Source of the DNA: Pseudomonas arsenicoxydans
GTDB lineage: Bacteria; Pseudomonadota; Gammaproteobacteria; Pseudomonadales; Pseudomonadaceae
Length of the DNA stretch: 64,000 nt
Assembly: GCF_006438915.1 (NCBI RefSeq)
Contig: NZ_RCZE01000001.1
Span: 544,325-608,324, forward strand
Direction of reading: 5' to 3'
Shown piece by piece: positions 37,301 to 51,153 of this stretch. Each line of letters opens with the position of its first letter. Positions within the stretch are counted from its first letter, which is position 1. The notes under the pieces are model-generated. The model did not search any database and was not told where the DNA came from. It worked only from the letters and a program-made list of their open reading frames with translations. The position numbers and the translations under genes were made by a program.

Positions 37301-39104
37301 CGTCCGTGCCTTTGAGCACAGCAACGTAGTACGACAGCAACTGTAGCGGGATGGTGTAGAGGATCGGCGACAGAATGTCGTGGATGTGCGGCATGTGCAC
37401 AACGTGCGTGCCTTCACCATTGGTCATGCCAGAGCGTTCGTCGGCGAAGACGATCAGTTGGCCGCCACGGGCGCGGACTTCCTGGAGATTGGATTTCAAC
37501 TTCTCCAGCAGCTCGTTGTTTGGCGCCACGGTAACCACGGGCATGTCGTTATCCACAAGCGCCAACGGGCCGTGTTTCAGTTCGCCAGCCGGGTAGGCTT
37601 CGGCGTGGATATAGGAGATTTCCTTGAGTTTCAGGGCGCCTTCCATCGCTACCGGGAATTGCGCACCACGGCCGAGGAACAGCGTGTGGTTTTTCTCGGC
37701 GAACAGCTCGGCGATTTTCTCTACGGTGCTGTCCATGGCCAGGGCTTCGCCCAAGCGGGTTGGCAGACGACGCAGTTCTTCAACCAATGTGGCTTCTACG
37801 CCCTTGGCCAAGGTGCCGCGAACCTGACCCAAGGACAGGGTCAGCAACAGCAGGCCTACCAGTTGAGTGGTGAAGGCTTTGGTCGAGGCCACGCCGATTT
37901 CGCGACCGGCCTGGGTCAGCAGGGTCAGGTCGGATTCACGCACCAGCGAACTGATGCCGACGTTGCAGATCGCCAGGCTTGCGAGGTAGCCCCCTTCTTC
38001 TCTTGAAAGCTCCTTGGCGTTACGCAGGGCAGCCAAAGTGTCGGCGGTTTCGCCAGACTGGGAAATGGTCACGAACAGCGTGTCGGGTTGCACCACGACT
38101 TTGCGGTAGCGGAATTCGCTGGCAACTTCGACCTGGCACGGGATTCCGGCCAGTTCTTCGAGCCAATAACGGGCCACCATCCCGGCGTGATAGCTGGTGC
38201 CGCAGGCAACGATCTGCACGTTGCGCACTTTGGCGAACAGTTCGGCAGCCTGTGGACCGAATGCCTGTACCAACACGCCGTTCGGGCTCAGACGACCTTC
38301 GAGGGTGCGCTGAACAACAGACGGTTGCTCATGGATCTCCTTGAGCATGAAGTGGCGGAACTCGCCCTTGTCGGCGGCTTCGGCACCGTCGCGGTACTGC
38401 ACGGTTTCGCGCTCGACAGCTTTGCCGTCAACGTCCCAGATATGCACGCTGTCGCGGCGAATCTCGGCGATATCACCTTCTTCCAGGTACATGAAACGGT
38501 CAGTGACCTGACGCAGGGCCAGTTGATCGGAAGCGAGGAAGTTTTCACCCAGGCCCAGACCAATCACCAACGGGCTGCCACTGCGAGCGGCGACCAGGCG
38601 ATCCGGCTGCTTGGCGCTGATGACCGCCAGGCCGTAAGCACCGTGCAACTCTTTGACGGTGGTTTTGAGGGCCGCGGTCAGGTCGGGCAAATCCTTGAGT
38701 TTGTGGTTCAGCAAGTGAGCGATGACTTCGGTGTCGGTATCCGAGGTGAACACGTAACCCAGGGCTTTCAGCTGCTCTCGCAAGGCTTCGTGGTTTTCGA
38801 TGATGCCGTTGTGCACCACAGCCAGGTCGCCGGAGAAATGCGGGTGGGCGTTGCGCTCGCACGGTGCGCCGTGTGTGGCCCAACGGGTGTGGGCGATGCC
38901 GAGGCGACCGACCAGAGGCTCGGCTTCGAGCGCGTTTTCCAGCTCGCTGACCTTACCCGGGCGACGCATGCGCTCGAGTTTTTCGTCGTTGGTGAAGACC
39001 GCCACACCGGCGCTGTCATAGCCACGGTATTCCAGGCGCTTGAGGCCTTCGAGCAAGATGGCGGTGATGTTACGTTCTGCGACTGCGCCGACAATTCCAC
39101 ACAT
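37257..39104 (-). CDS. glmS: Glutamine-fructose-6-phosphate aminotransferase (isomerizing)
   Basis: 615 residues. Makes glucosamine-6-phosphate for peptidoglycan and LPS from fructose-6-phosphate and glutamine. The N-terminal nucleophile glutaminase starts CGIVGA (Cys2 catalytic after Met removal) with [15 protein letters not shown] residues (HTRWATHG near 85). Two SIS sugar-isomerase domains follow ([41 protein letters not shown]), and the C-terminus is KSVTVE. It is cotranscribed behind glmR (one-base gap). No glmS ribozyme is present. Confidence 0.95.
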   Translation of the reverse strand: MCGIVGAVAERNITAILLEGLKRLEYRGYDSAGVAVFTNDEKLERMRRPGKVSELENALEAEPLVGRLGIAHTRWATHGAPCERNAHPHFSGDLAVVHNGIIENHEALREQLKALGYVFTSDTDTEVIAHLLNHKLKDLPDLTAALKTTVKELHGAYGLAVISAKQPDRLVAARSGSPLVIGLGLGENFLASDQLALRQVTDRFMYLEEGDIAEIRRDSVHIWDVDGKAVERETVQYRDGAEAADKGEFRHFMLKEIHEQPSVVQRTLEGRLSPNGVLVQAFGPQAAELFAKVRNVQIVACGTSYHAGMVARYWLEELAGIPCQVEVASEFRYRKVVVQPDTLFVTISQSGETADTLAALRNAKELSREEGGYLASLAICNVGISSLVRESDLTLLTQAGREIGVASTKAFTTQLVGLLLLTLSLGQVRGTLAKGVEATLVEELRRLPTRLGEALAMDSTVEKIAELFAEKNHTLFLGRGAQFPVAMEGALKLKEISYIHAEAYPAGELKHGPLALVDNDMPVVTVAPNNELLEKLKSNLQEVRARGGQLIVFADERSGMTNGEGTHVVHMPHIHDILSPILYTIPLQLLSYYVAVLKGTDVDQPRNLAKSVTVE

Positions 39105-39105
39105 G

Positions 39106-39882
39106 CTATTTCTCCTGACTGACAGCCGCGCAAATCAAATTGATGCCGCGGGCCTGAATCTGATCGCGTGCCTCCAGCGGCAAGCGATCATCGGTAATAA
39201 GGGTATGGACGCTGCTCCAGGGCAGTTCCAGGTTGGGGATTTTGCGGCCGATCTTGTCGGCCTCCACCATCACGACGACTTCACGGGCGACTTCGGCCAT
39301 GACCCGGCTGAGCCCCAGCAATTCGTTGAAGGTGGTGGTACCGCGGACGAGATCGATGCCATCGGCACCGATAAACAACTGATCAAAGTCGTAAGAGCGT
39401 AGTACCTGCTCAGCGACCTGCCCCTGAAAGGACTCCGAATGCGGGTCCCAGGTGCCACCGGTCATCAACAGCACCGGTTCGTGCTCGAGCTCGCTCAAGG
39501 CATTGGCCACGTGCAACGAGTTGGTCATCACCACAAGTCCCGGTTGCTGACCGAGTTCCGGAATCATGGCCGCCGTGGTACTGCCGCTGTCGATAATGAT
39601 CCGCGCATGCTCGCGAATCCGCGTGACGGCGACGCGAGCAATGGCTTGTTTGTATTTGGAGACGGGTTGGCCGATGTCAGCCACCAGTTCCTGAGGCATG
39701 GTGATCGCTCCGCCGTAACGACGTAGCAGCAGGCCATTACTCTCGAGCGCCGCCAGATCCTTGCGAATCGTAACTTCCGACGTCTCGAAGCGCTTTGCTA
39801 GCTCATCCACACTGACTTCGCCCTGCTCGTTGAGCAAGGTGAGGATATTGTGGCGGCGTTGGGGTGTATTGCGCTTCGACAT
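39106..39882 (-). CDS. glmR: DeoR-family regulator of amino-sugar synthesis
   Basis: 258 residues with a DeoR helix-turn-helix ([52 protein letters not shown]) and a sugar-phosphate-binding C-terminal domain ([23 protein letters not shown]). It lies immediately upstream of glmS, matching the gene annotated glmR (PA5550) in P. aeruginosa. It probably senses an amino-sugar phosphate and tunes glmS, and may act on its own promoter. Confidence 0.86.
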   Translation of the reverse strand: MSKRNTPQRRHNILTLLNEQGEVSVDELAKRFETSEVTIRKDLAALESNGLLLRRYGGAITMPQELVADIGQPVSKYKQAIARVAVTRIREHARIIIDSGSTTAAMIPELGQQPGLVVMTNSLHVANALSELEHEPVLLMTGGTWDPHSESFQGQVAEQVLRSYDFDQLFIGADGIDLVRGTTTFNELLGLSRVMAEVAREVVVMVEADKIGRKIPNLELPWSSVHTLITDDRLPLEARDQIQARGINLICAAVSQEK

Positions 39883-39980
39883 GGGCTAGTAAGTTTCGAT
39901 TCGAAAGATAACGGAAGCAATCAAAACCTATCGGCGAAAGTTCGTCAAGCGTGTTGCGATAAAAAGGCCTGTGTATAACC

Positions 39981-40040
39981 AAAAAAATCGCAGCCTGGGG
40001 TTAGGGCTCTGAAGGCCTGTCTCAGACTACGATTTTTTAG
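39981..40040 (-). terminator. Candidate bidirectional terminator after glmU
   Basis: AAAAAATCG-CAG at 39982-39993 pairs with CTA-CGATTTTTT at 40027-40038 to form a long hairpin with an internal GC-rich arm. A T-run occurs on each strand. It lies 22 bases beyond the glmU stop, before glmR. Confidence 0.5.
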
Positions 40041-40061
40041 TTTGGAAGGGCTGTGGATAAC

Positions 40062-41429
40062 TCAGCTCTTCTTGACCTTCTCCGGCCGCTTCCAACCGTC
40101 GATATTCTTCTGCCGTGCCCGGCCTACCGCCAACTGTGCGTTATCCACATTTTGCGTAATGGTCGAACCAGCAGCCGTGGTCGCACCGGAAGAGATATCC
40201 ACAGGCGCTACCAACGAGTTGTTGGAACCGATGAAGACGTCTTCACCCAGCACGGTTTTCCACTTGTTGGCGCCGTCGTAGTTGCAGGTGATGGTGCCCG
40301 CGCCAATGTTGGTACGCGCACCGACCTCGGCATCACCCAGGTAAGTCAGATGACCGGCCTTGGCGCCTTCGCCCAAATGCGCGTTCTTCAGTTCAACGAA
40401 GTTACCCACATGCGCGCGCGCCTCAAGCACGGTGCCCGGACGCAGGCGTGCAAACGGGCCGGCATCGCTGCCTTCTCCCAGAATGGAACCTTCGATATGG
40501 CTGTTGGCCTTGATCACCACGCCTTTGCGCAAGGTGCTGTCCTTGATCACACAGTTCGGGCCGATCACCACGTCATCTTCGATGACGACGTTGCCTTCGA
40601 GGATCACGTTGATGTCGATCAGCACATCGCGGCCGACGGTGACTTCGCCGCGCACATCGAAACGGGCCGGATCGCGCAGGGTTACGCCCTGGGCCATCAA
40701 ACGGCGACCGGCGCGCAACTGATAGTGACGCTCGAGTTCGGAAAGTTGCTTGCGGTCGTTGGCGCCCTGCACTTCCATGGCGTCGTGCGGCTGCTCGGTG
40801 GCGACGACCAAACCATCGTTGACCGCCATGGCGATCACGTCGGTCAGGTAATACTCGCCTTGGGCATTGTTGTTGGAGAGACGGCTCATCCAGCCACCCA
40901 GTTGGGCGAAAGGCAGGGCGAGAATCCCGGTGTTGCCTTCAGTGATTGCACGCTCGACTTCGTTGGCATCTTTCTGCTCAACGATGGCCGTGACCTTGCC
41001 AGCGGCATCGCGGACGATGCGGCCATAACCGGTCGGGTCGTCCAGCTCAACAGTCAACAGGCCCAGTTGCTGCGGCGCGACTTTCTTGAGCAAGCGTTGC
41101 AGGGTGTCGACTTCAATCAGCGGCACGTCGCCGTAGAGAATCAGTACGGTATCGGACTCAATGAACGGCACGGCCTGAGCCACCGCATGACCGGTACCCA
41201 ATTGTTTGTCCTGAAGAACGAAATTCAAGTCGTCTGCCGCCAGGCGCTCACGTACGGCTTCGGCACCATGGCCGATCACCACGTGGATGCGCTGTGGATC
41301 AAGTTGGCGGGCGCTGTGGATAACATGGCCAAGCATCGAGTTGCCGGCAATCGGGTGCAGCACTTTCGGCAGTGCCGAACGCATGCGAGTGCCTTGGCCG
41401 GCAGCGAGAATAACGATTTCTAGAGACAT
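40062..41429 (-). CDS. glmU: Bifunctional N-acetylglucosamine-1-phosphate uridyltransferase / glucosamine-1-phosphate acetyltransferase
   Basis: 455 residues. Produces UDP-GlcNAc, the last two steps after GlmS and GlmM. The N-terminal pyrophosphorylase has [22 protein letters not shown] and YGDVPL. The C-terminal left-handed beta-helix is visible as hexapeptide repeats ([33 protein letters not shown]) and contains the acetyl-transfer region [23 protein letters not shown]. The gene carries two perfect DnaA boxes (40141 and 41315). It lies between the atp operon and glmR, as in other pseudomonads. Confidence 0.95.
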   Translation of the reverse strand: MSLEIVILAAGQGTRMRSALPKVLHPIAGNSMLGHVIHSARQLDPQRIHVVIGHGAEAVRERLAADDLNFVLQDKQLGTGHAVAQAVPFIESDTVLILYGDVPLIEVDTLQRLLKKVAPQQLGLLTVELDDPTGYGRIVRDAAGKVTAIVEQKDANEVERAITEGNTGILALPFAQLGGWMSRLSNNNAQGEYYLTDVIAMAVNDGLVVATEQPHDAMEVQGANDRKQLSELERHYQLRAGRRLMAQGVTLRDPARFDVRGEVTVGRDVLIDINVILEGNVVIEDDVVIGPNCVIKDSTLRKGVVIKANSHIEGSILGEGSDAGPFARLRPGTVLEARAHVGNFVELKNAHLGEGAKAGHLTYLGDAEVGARTNIGAGTITCNYDGANKWKTVLGEDVFIGSNNSLVAPVDISSGATTAAGSTITQNVDNAQLAVGRARQKNIDGWKRPEKVKKS

Positions 41430-41485
41430 GACTGGCTACCAATCCTGGGTGGTCAGCGGATGCGACCAGGTTATGAAAATCGAAA

Positions 41486-41520
41486 AAGAAAAAAGGGTAG
41501 CCGAGGCTACCCTTTTTAAT
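41486..41520 (-). terminator. Intrinsic terminator of the atp operon
   Basis: AAAAGGGTAGCC and GGCTACCCTTTT (41491-41502, 41505-41516) make a 12-bp stem with a two-base gap and T-tracts on both strands. It lies between the atpC stop and the glmU start, ending the ATP synthase transcript. Confidence 0.88.
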
Positions 41521-41546
41521 CAATCGCGCAACAAGTCGATGACGGA

Positions 41547-41972
41547 TTAACCGCCGAACTTTTTGCGGATCTGCTGGACGGTGCGCAGCTGAGCTGTCGC
41601 CTCGGCCAGACGTGCAGCAGCAGAACCGTAATCGAATTCTGCGCCACGTTCATGCAAGGCCTTCTCGGCAGCCTTAACGGCTTCCTGAGCGGAGGCTTCA
41701 TCCAGGTCGGCAGCACGTTGCACGGTATCGGCAAGAACCTTGACCATGTTCGGCTGAACCTCGAGGAAACCACCCGAGATGTAAAACACCTCGGCTTCCC
41801 CGCCCTGCTTGATCAGGCGGATCGGACCCGGCTTGAGATTAGTGATCAGCGGCGCGTGACCCAGGGCGATACCAAGATCACCCAGTGCACCGTGCGCAAT
41901 CACCATCTCGACCAGGCCGGAAAAGATTTCCCCTTCCGCGCTGACGATATCGCAATGGACTGTCATAGCCAT
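41547..41972 (-). CDS. atpC: ATP synthase F1 subunit epsilon
   Basis: 141 residues, beta-sandwich N-terminal domain ([31 protein letters not shown]) and helical C-terminal hairpin ([19 protein letters not shown]). It is the inhibitory stalk subunit linking gamma to the c-ring. The last gene of the atp operon, 45 bases after atpD. Confidence 0.95.
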   Translation of the reverse strand: MAMTVHCDIVSAEGEIFSGLVEMVIAHGALGDLGIALGHAPLITNLKPGPIRLIKQGGEAEVFYISGGFLEVQPNMVKVLADTVQRAADLDEASAQEAVKAAEKALHERGAEFDYGSAAARLAEATAQLRTVQQIRKKFGG

Positions 41973-42017
41973 CTGATTGCCTCAACCTAAATTAGCGCCC
42001 GTTTCCGGGCGCCGGGA

Positions 42018-43424
<1,407 letters not shown>

Positions 43425-44285
43425 TTAAACCGCGGCAGCGCCGCCGACGATTTCCGAGATCTCTTGGGTGATCGCAGCCTGACGCGCCTTGTTGTAGATC
43501 AGCTGCAAATCGCTGATCAAATCACCGGCGTTGTCGGTAGCGTTCTTCATCGCGATCATCCGCGCAGCTTGTTCAGCCGCGTTGTTCTCGACCACCGCCT
43601 GGTAGACCTGCGACTCCACGTAGCGAACCATCAAGCCGTCAAGCAGCTCTTTGGCGTCCGGTTCGTAGAGATAGTCCCAGTGGTGCTTGAGTTCTTGATC
43701 CGGGGTTGCCACCAATGGAATCAACTGCTCCACGGTAGGCTGCTGCGTCATGGTGTTGATGAACTTGTTGGACACAACGCTCAGACGGTCGATACGACCA
43801 TCCAGGTAGGCATCCAGCATCACCTTGACGCTGCCAATCAGATCATTGATCGACGGCTCTTCACCCAAGTGGCTGATAGCTGCTACGACGTTACCGCCGA
43901 AGTTGCGGAAGAAAGCCGCACCCTTGCTACCAACAACACACAGATCGATCTCGACGCCGTTTTCACGGTTTTTCGCCATGTCCTTGACCAAGGCCTTGAA
44001 CAGGTTGGTGTTCAAGCCACCACACAGACCACGGTCACTGCTCACGACGACATAACCAACACGCTTGATTTCACGGTCGATCATGAACGGGTGGCGATAT
44101 TCCGGGTTAGCGTTGGCCAAATGACCAATAACCTGGCGGATGCGCTCCGCATAAGGACGGCTAGCAGCCATGCGCATTTGTGCCTTGCGCATTTTACTGA
44201 CCGCCACTTTTTCCATGGCGCTGGTAATCTTTTGCGTGCTTTTGATGCTCGCAATCTTACTGCGAATCTCTTTTGCGCCTGCCAT
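43425..44285 (-). CDS. atpG: ATP synthase F1 subunit gamma
   Basis: 286 residues. N- and C-terminal helices form the rotor coiled coil ([81 protein letters not shown]). The core contains [10 protein letters not shown]. It lies between atpA and atpD in the standard order. Confidence 0.97.
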   Translation of the reverse strand: MAGAKEIRSKIASIKSTQKITSAMEKVAVSKMRKAQMRMAASRPYAERIRQVIGHLANANPEYRHPFMIDREIKRVGYVVVSSDRGLCGGLNTNLFKALVKDMAKNRENGVEIDLCVVGSKGAAFFRNFGGNVVAAISHLGEEPSINDLIGSVKVMLDAYLDGRIDRLSVVSNKFINTMTQQPTVEQLIPLVATPDQELKHHWDYLYEPDAKELLDGLMVRYVESQVYQAVVENNAAEQAARMIAMKNATDNAGDLISDLQLIYNKARQAAITQEISEIVGGAAAV

Positions 44286-44335
44286 GTAACACCTATCAGG
44301 TTAGCAAGCGGGAGCCTTGCGGCTCCCGCTGCGGC

Positions 44336-45880
44336 TTACCAGGTTTGGGTGGCCTTGAACTTCTCGATACCGGCTTTCATGCCAGCGTCGATTTCGTCAT
44401 TGAAGTCACCCTTCACGTTGATCTTCGCCATCAAATCGGCGTGATCGCGGTTGAAGAAAGCAATCAGCGCTTGTTCAAAGCTGCCGATCTTGGTGATTTC
44501 GACGTCAGTCAGGAACCCGCGCTCAGCGGCATACAGCGACAGCGCCATGTCAGCGATCGACATTGGTGCGTATTGCTTCTGCTTCATCAGCTCGGTAACG
44601 CGCTGACCATGCTCAAGTTGCTTACGGGTCGCTTCGTCCAGGTCAGAAGCGAACTGGGCGAATGCCGCCAGTTCACGGTACTGAGCCAGAGCGGTACGGA
44701 TACCACCGGAGAGCTTCTTGATGATCTTGGTCTGAGCGGCACCACCCACACGGGATACCGAAACACCGGCGTTCACAGCAGGACGGATCCCGGAGTTGAA
44801 CATGGCCGATTCCAGGAAGATCTGACCGTCGGTGATGGAAATCACGTTGGTCGGAACGAACGCGGAAACGTCGCCAGCCTGGGTTTCGATGATCGGCAGT
44901 GCGGTCAGGGAACCGGTTTTGCCGGTCACTGCGCCGTTGGTGAACTTCTCTACGTACTCTTCCGAAACGCGGGATGCGCGCTCCAGCAGACGGGAGTGGA
45001 GATAGAACACGTCGCCTGGGTAAGCTTCACGGCCTGGTGGACGGCGCAGCAGCAGGGAAATCTGGCGGTAAGCCACTGCTTGCTTGGACAGATCGTCATA
45101 AACGATCAGCGCGTCTTCACCGCGGTCGCGGAAGAATTCACCCATGGTGCAACCGGAGTACGGTGCCAGGAATTGCAGTGCTGCAGATTCCGAAGCGCTC
45201 GCAGCCACGACGATGGTGTTAGCCAGTGCGCCGTTTTCTTCCAGCTTGCGAACCACGTTGGCGATGGTCGATTGTTTCTGACCAATGGCTACGTAGACGC
45301 AGAAAATGCCGCTGTCTTTCTGGTTGATGATCGCGTCGATCGCCAGAGCGGTTTTACCGATCTGACGGTCACCGATGATCAGCTCACGCTGGCCACGGCC
45401 GACTGGGATCATGGCATCGACAGCCTTGTAGCCAGTCTGTACAGGCTGGTCTACCGACTTACGCCAGATCACGCCTGGAGCAACTTTCTCGACCGCATCG
45501 GTCAAGGTGTTGTTCAGCGGACCTTTGCCGTCAACCGGGTTACCCAGTGCGTCGACTACGCGACCCAGCAGTTCCTTACCAACCGGAACTTCGAGGATGC
45601 GGCCGGTGCACTTGGCGCTCATGCCTTCAGCCAGAGACTGGTAGGAGCCCAATACAACGGCGCCTACAGAGTCTTGCTCAAGGTTGAGGGCCATGCCGAA
45701 GACGCCGCCCGGAAACTCGATCATCTCGCCGTACATGACGTCGGCCAGACCGTGAATCCGCACGATACCGTCAGATACGCTGACGACAGTGCCTTCGTTA
45801 CGGGCTTGGGAGGTCACATCGAGCTTGTCGATGCGGCCCTTGATAATTTCACTTATTTCGGAAGGATTGAGTTGCTGCAT
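44336..45880 (-). CDS. atpA: ATP synthase F1 subunit alpha
   Basis: 514 residues, non-catalytic nucleotide-binding subunit. Walker A is [15 protein letters not shown] near residue 170, Walker B is [12 protein letters not shown] near 264, and [17 protein letters not shown] near 365 carries the arginine finger region. It starts with [17 protein letters not shown], usual for the gamma-proteobacterial protein. Confidence 0.97.
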   Translation of the reverse strand: MQQLNPSEISEIIKGRIDKLDVTSQARNEGTVVSVSDGIVRIHGLADVMYGEMIEFPGGVFGMALNLEQDSVGAVVLGSYQSLAEGMSAKCTGRILEVPVGKELLGRVVDALGNPVDGKGPLNNTLTDAVEKVAPGVIWRKSVDQPVQTGYKAVDAMIPVGRGQRELIIGDRQIGKTALAIDAIINQKDSGIFCVYVAIGQKQSTIANVVRKLEENGALANTIVVAASASESAALQFLAPYSGCTMGEFFRDRGEDALIVYDDLSKQAVAYRQISLLLRRPPGREAYPGDVFYLHSRLLERASRVSEEYVEKFTNGAVTGKTGSLTALPIIETQAGDVSAFVPTNVISITDGQIFLESAMFNSGIRPAVNAGVSVSRVGGAAQTKIIKKLSGGIRTALAQYRELAAFAQFASDLDEATRKQLEHGQRVTELMKQKQYAPMSIADMALSLYAAERGFLTDVEITKIGSFEQALIAFFNRDHADLMAKINVKGDFNDEIDAGMKAGIEKFKATQTW

Positions 45881-45901
45881 TGCTCTGCTGCCCCTTCAAA
45901 C

Positions 45902-46438
45902 TCAAGATTTCAATGCTTCGGCAAGGCTCGCGAGTTTGCCGCGAACCGAGCCATCGATAACCAGGTCGCCGGCGCGGATGACAATGCCCCCAATAAGGGA
46001 TTTGTCTTCCTCGACTTGCAGGCGCACTTCCCGGTTGAGTCGTGCACTGAGAACCTTGGCGAGTTTGTCTTGCTGTTCTTGGTTCAATGCAAAAGCACTG
46101 GTCACTTCAACGTCTACCGACTTCTCTTGTTCAGCCTTGTACAGGTCGAACAGAGCGGCGATCTCCGGCAACAGCGGGAGACGGTCGTTTTCGGCAACGA
46201 CGTGGATGAAGTTCTGTGCCTTGGCATCAAACTTGTCGCCGCACACGTCAATAAACGTGGCGGCCTTGTCTGCGCTCGTCAGTCGCGGGGCCTTGAGCAC
46301 GCGCTGCATGGTGTCGTCTTGCGACACTGCTGCAGCCAGGCCGAGCATGGCTGACCAAGAGGCCAGTTGCTGGTGGGCCTGGGCGTGCTCGAAGGCTGCC
46401 TTAGCGTAAGGTCGGGCCAACGTGGTCAATTCTGCCAT
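45902..46438 (-). CDS. atpH: ATP synthase F1 subunit delta
   Basis: 178 residues, peripheral-stalk cap subunit joining alpha/beta to subunit b. Recognised from [14 protein letters not shown] at the N-terminus and the C-terminal [31 protein letters not shown] with [14 protein letters not shown] block ([22 protein letters not shown]). Confidence 0.95.
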   Translation of the reverse strand: MAELTTLARPYAKAAFEHAQAHQQLASWSAMLGLAAAVSQDDTMQRVLKAPRLTSADKAATFIDVCGDKFDAKAQNFIHVVAENDRLPLLPEIAALFDLYKAEQEKSVDVEVTSAFALNQEQQDKLAKVLSARLNREVRLQVEEDKSLIGGIVIRAGDLVIDGSVRGKLASLAEALKS

Positions 46439-46450
46439 GATCGCCCTCGC

Positions 46451-46921
46451 TTAAATTTCAGCAGCCAGTTTGTTTACCAGCTCCGCGTGCGCGTTTTGAT
46501 CGATTGTGGAACCCAGGATCTTCTCGGCGCCGGAGACTGCCAGGCTACCCAATTGGGCACGCAGCGCGTCTTTGACACTGTTCAGTTCCTGCTCGATCTC
46601 GGCCTGAGCCTGAACCTTCACACGGTCAGCGTCGATACGGGCTTTTTCAACAGCCTCTTCAACGATCTGGTTACCGCGTTTCTTGGCTTGCTCAATGATT
46701 TCGGCTGCCTGAGCTTTAGCTTCGCGCAGTTGTTGACCCGCTTTATCTTGGGCCAATTCCAGGTCGCGAGCTGCTCGGGCGGCAGCGTCCAGTCCATCCG
46801 CAATCTTCTTCTGACGTTCGTGCAAAGCCGCGATGACCGGAGGCCACACGAACTTCATGCAAAACAGTACAAAAATGAAGAACGCAACGGACTGGCCAAT
46901 CAGGGTTGCATTAATGTTCAC
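46451..46921 (-). CDS. atpF: ATP synthase Fo subunit b
   Basis: 156 residues: one N-terminal transmembrane helix ([27 protein letters not shown]) followed by a long Ala/Glu/Lys-rich coiled coil that forms the peripheral stalk dimer. It starts 56 bases downstream of atpE and ends 12 bases before atpH. Confidence 0.96.
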   Translation of the reverse strand: MNINATLIGQSVAFFIFVLFCMKFVWPPVIAALHERQKKIADGLDAAARAARDLELAQDKAGQQLREAKAQAAEIIEQAKKRGNQIVEEAVEKARIDADRVKVQAQAEIEQELNSVKDALRAQLGSLAVSGAEKILGSTIDQNAHAELVNKLAAEI

Positions 46922-46977
46922 GCCAACACCTCGCTCGTTCGTTACACATCACACCAATTACTCGAAGGTTCGAGTAA

Positions 46978-47250
<273 letters not shown>

Positions 47251-47368
47251 TTACGTCGTATGGTTTAGGTTTTTTAGATTTTAAAGCGGTAAAACAAATC
47301 GTTTCATAGCCCTGTTCGGGCACCCAATCGTTTGACCGAGTGGGACATCAGACTAGTCGAGACTGGCC

Positions 47369-48662
<1,294 letters not shown>

Positions 48663-48736
48663 CACGTTTACTCTCCAATGGTCGGCTGCCAGAAATCAAT
48701 AACTTGGCATAATTTGTGCCGACAAAATGCGCGCAG

Positions 48737-48765
48737 AGTATAGGGGCGGTTCAGCCCCTATTCAA
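48737..48765 (-). promoter_or_regulatory. Sigma-70 promoter of the atp operon with palindromic spacer
   Basis: On the minus strand TTGAAT (48760-48765) and TATACT (48737-48742) are separated by exactly 17 bases, about 75 bases before atpI. ATAGGGGC and GCCCCTAT (48740-48747, 48754-48761) form an inverted repeat that fills the spacer and overlaps the edges of both hexamers, suggesting an operator or a DNA-shape element. Confidence 0.6.
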
Positions 48766-48810
48766 CTGTCAGGTAGTGATTTCCGACTGCACGCTACATG
48801 AGGAAATGTT

Positions 48811-49683
48811 TCAACGAATGTGTGCGAGCACACCTTGGAGTTCGTCGAGGGAGTTGTACCCAATGACCAACTGCCCTTTCCCCTTCTTACCGTGGCGAAT
48901 CTGCACCGCAGAGCCTAGGCGTTCGGCCAGGCGCTGTTCGAGTCGGGCTATATCCGGGTCCGGTTTTACCGGTTCGGCAGGCTCCTGTTTACCACTCAAC
49001 CACTGGCGAACCAGTGCTTCAGTTTGGCGCACTGTCAGCCCCCGTGCGACAACATGTCGCGCCCCTTCTACCTGTTGATTCTCCGGCAAACCGAGCAAAG
49101 CACGCGCATGACCCATTTCCAGGTCACCGTGCGACAGCATGGTTTTGATAACTTCCGGCAACGCGATCAAGCGTAGCAGGTTGGCCACGGTCACGCGGGA
49201 TTTGCCCACCGCTTCCGCAACCTGTTGCTGAGTCAGCTGAAATTCCTGCTGCAAACGCTGCAACGCGACGGCTTCTTCGATCGGATTGAGGTCTTCGCGC
49301 TGGATGTTCTCGATAAGCGCCATGGCAATAGCCGTTTCATCCGGCACATCGCGAACCATCGCCGGGATGGTTTCCTGGCCAGCCTGCTGGCTCGCGCGCC
49401 AGCGGCGTTCACCGGCAATGATTTCGAAGCGCCCGCTGCCAATCGGGCGAACCACGATCGGCTGCATCACGCCCTGGGCCTTGATCGACTGCGCCAACTC
49501 TTCCAGCGCTTGAGGATCCATATCCCGGCGGGGTTGGTACTTGCCGCGCTGGATCAGGTCCAGGGGCAGGTGCTGCAGCTCACGCTGGTCAGCTTGCACC
49601 GCTTGTTCTTCCAGCGAGCTGACTGTCGGACCACTCAGCAGTGCATCCAGTCCACGTCCGAGACCTCGTTTCTTGACGGCCAT
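48811..49683 (-). CDS. parB: Chromosome partitioning protein ParB
   Basis: 290 residues. N-terminal MAVKKRGLGRGLDALLSG, then the CTPase/ParB-N domain with the arginine patch IVVRPIGSGRFEIIAGERRWRASQ, a helix-turn-helix (LTQQQVAEAVGKSRVTVANLLRLIALP near 150) and a C-terminal dimerisation domain (IRHGKKGKGQLVIGYNSLDELQGVLAHI). It binds the parS sites seen at 8986 and 61832 and works with ParA, whose gene ends nine bases upstream. Confidence 0.96.
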   Translation of the reverse strand: MAVKKRGLGRGLDALLSGPTVSSLEEQAVQADQRELQHLPLDLIQRGKYQPRRDMDPQALEELAQSIKAQGVMQPIVVRPIGSGRFEIIAGERRWRASQQAGQETIPAMVRDVPDETAIAMALIENIQREDLNPIEEAVALQRLQQEFQLTQQQVAEAVGKSRVTVANLLRLIALPEVIKTMLSHGDLEMGHARALLGLPENQQVEGARHVVARGLTVRQTEALVRQWLSGKQEPAEPVKPDPDIARLEQRLAERLGSAVQIRHGKKGKGQLVIGYNSLDELQGVLAHIR

Positions 49684-49692
49684 GGGGATTCC

Positions 49693-50490
49693 TTAAGTTG
49701 CCTGAGCGGCGGCGGTGCGTGAGTTTTTGCGCTGACGGCGAACCATTTCGCCTGCCAAGGCGAGATAGGCAATGGCGCCCCGTGATGTTTTGTCGTATGC
49801 CAATGCCGGCATACCATAACTTGGCGCTTCGGCCAGGCGAATGTTGCGCGGAATCACGGTGTCGTAGAGCTGCTCGCCAAAGTGTTCCTTAAGCTGCGCA
49901 GACACATCGTTCATCAGGCTCAGGCGTGGGTCATACATGGTCCGCAGCAGGCCTTCGACTTTCAGGTTCGGGTTCAGCAGTTCGGCGATGCGCTTGATGT
50001 TATCCACAAGGTCGCTCAAACCTTCGAGCGCGAAGTATTCGCACTGCATGGGGATAATTACCCCATCGGCGGCTACCAGTGCGTTCAGCGTGAGCATCGA
50101 CAACGACGGTGGGCAGTCGATCAAAATGTAATCGTAGTTTTCACGGATCGGCGCCAATGCACTGCGCAGGCGGCTTTCCTTCATCTGCATTTCCAGCAGA
50201 ACAACTTCGGCCGCCGTCAGGTCGCGGTTGGCCGGCAACAGCTGGTAACCACCGTGCTCGGAGTAGTGCATGGCCTGGGCCAGGTCGCATTCGCCGATCA
50301 GCAGGTCGTAGACCGAATTTTCCAGACCGTGTTTATCCACACCGCTACCCATGGTGGCGTTGCCCTGTGGATCGAGATCGATCAGCAACACCCGACGCTT
50401 GGTAGCGACCAGGGAAGCTGCGAGGTTGATGCAGGTGGTGGTTTTACCCACACCACCCTTTTGGTTCGCAATCGCGAATACCTTAGCCAT
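49693..50490 (-). CDS. parA: Chromosome partitioning ATPase ParA (Soj)
   Basis: 265-residue deviant-Walker ATPase: MAKVFAIANQKGGVGKTTTCINLAASL with the signature KGGVGKT, then LLIDLDPQGNAT and DYILIDCPPSLSMLT. It drives origin segregation by nucleoid-gradient movement of ParB-parS complexes. The ATG at 50490 is chosen over a TTG 18 bases upstream that overlaps the rsmG end. The four genes mnmG-rsmG-parA-parB read as one unit. Confidence 0.96.
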   Translation of the reverse strand: MAKVFAIANQKGGVGKTTTCINLAASLVATKRRVLLIDLDPQGNATMGSGVDKHGLENSVYDLLIGECDLAQAMHYSEHGGYQLLPANRDLTAAEVVLLEMQMKESRLRSALAPIRENYDYILIDCPPSLSMLTLNALVAADGVIIPMQCEYFALEGLSDLVDNIKRIAELLNPNLKVEGLLRTMYDPRLSLMNDVSAQLKEHFGEQLYDTVIPRNIRLAEAPSYGMPALAYDKTSRGAIAYLALAGEMVRRQRKNSRTAAAQAT

Positions 50491-50508
50491 TCTTGCTTGT
50501 GTTCCCAA

Positions 50509-51153
50509 TCATGCCGTGCGGCGCAGTATCAGCAGATGGCGTTGGCCTTGGCAACCAGGGACGGCCAGGGCATGTTCGCTATCGAGGTGGAAGTCTGCCG
50601 GCAATGCTACCAGCTCATCGGCCGGATGAACGCCCTTCATTGCCAGCCAGCGTGTATTGGCATCGCCGAGGTGGCGAGTCCAGTTACTGAAGTTTTCCAT
50701 GCTGCTGAACGCCCGGGAAACAATCCCGTTGAATGGCTGTGCAGGCTGGAAGGCTTCGACGCGACTGTGGATAACTTGCAGGTTATCCAGTTTGAGTTCG
50801 AGTTTGACCTGGGTCAGAAAGCGGGTTTTCTTGCCGTTGCTGTCCAGGCAAGTCACTTGGGACTCGGGAAACAGGATGGCCAACGGAATACCCGGCATGC
50901 CGCCACCGCTGCCAACGTCCAGCCAGCGACCGTTTTCAATGAACGACATCACGCTCAAACTATCGAGCAGGTGGCGAGAGACCATTTCGTCCGGATCGCG
51001 CACGGCGGTCAGGTTGTAGGCCTTGTTCCATTTGATCAACAGGGCCAGATAACCCAGCAATTGCGCGTGCTGGGTTTCTGTCAGTGTGACACCGAGCTGG
51101 CGAGCACCTGTGGATAACTCTTCGGCGTGTTGCGAGGTGACCAACGAACTCAA
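50509..51153 (-). CDS. rsmG: 16S rRNA (guanine527-N7)-methyltransferase
   Basis: 214 residues, class I SAM methyltransferase that methylates G527 of 16S rRNA; loss gives low-level streptomycin resistance. Motifs: [45 protein letters not shown] (SAM) and [12 protein letters not shown]. Its ATG overlaps the mnmG stop by four bases, the common mnmG-rsmG coupling. The gene contains perfect DnaA boxes at 50766 and 51109. Confidence 0.95.
   Translation of the reverse strand: MSSLVTSQHAEELSTGARQLGVTLTETQHAQLLGYLALLIKWNKAYNLTAVRDPDEMVSRHLLDSLSVMSFIENGRWLDVGSGGGMPGIPLAILFPESQVTCLDSNGKKTRFLTQVKLELKLDNLQVIHSRVEAFQPAQPFNGIVSRAFSSMENFSNWTRHLGDANTRWLAMKGVHPADELVALPADFHLDSEHALAVPGCQGQRHLLILRRTA

Noticed and set aside
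39100..39300. glmS ribozyme / riboswitch upstream of glmS
   Set aside because: glmS starts one base after glmR, leaving no room for a leader; the ribozyme is a Gram-positive feature.
40053..41423. 456-codon open frame opposite glmU
   Set aside because: Antisense shadow; glmU is complete and typical.
44273..46354. 693-codon open frame opposite atpA/atpH
   Set aside because: Antisense shadow of a highly codon-biased conserved gene pair; no family signature, low-complexity composition.
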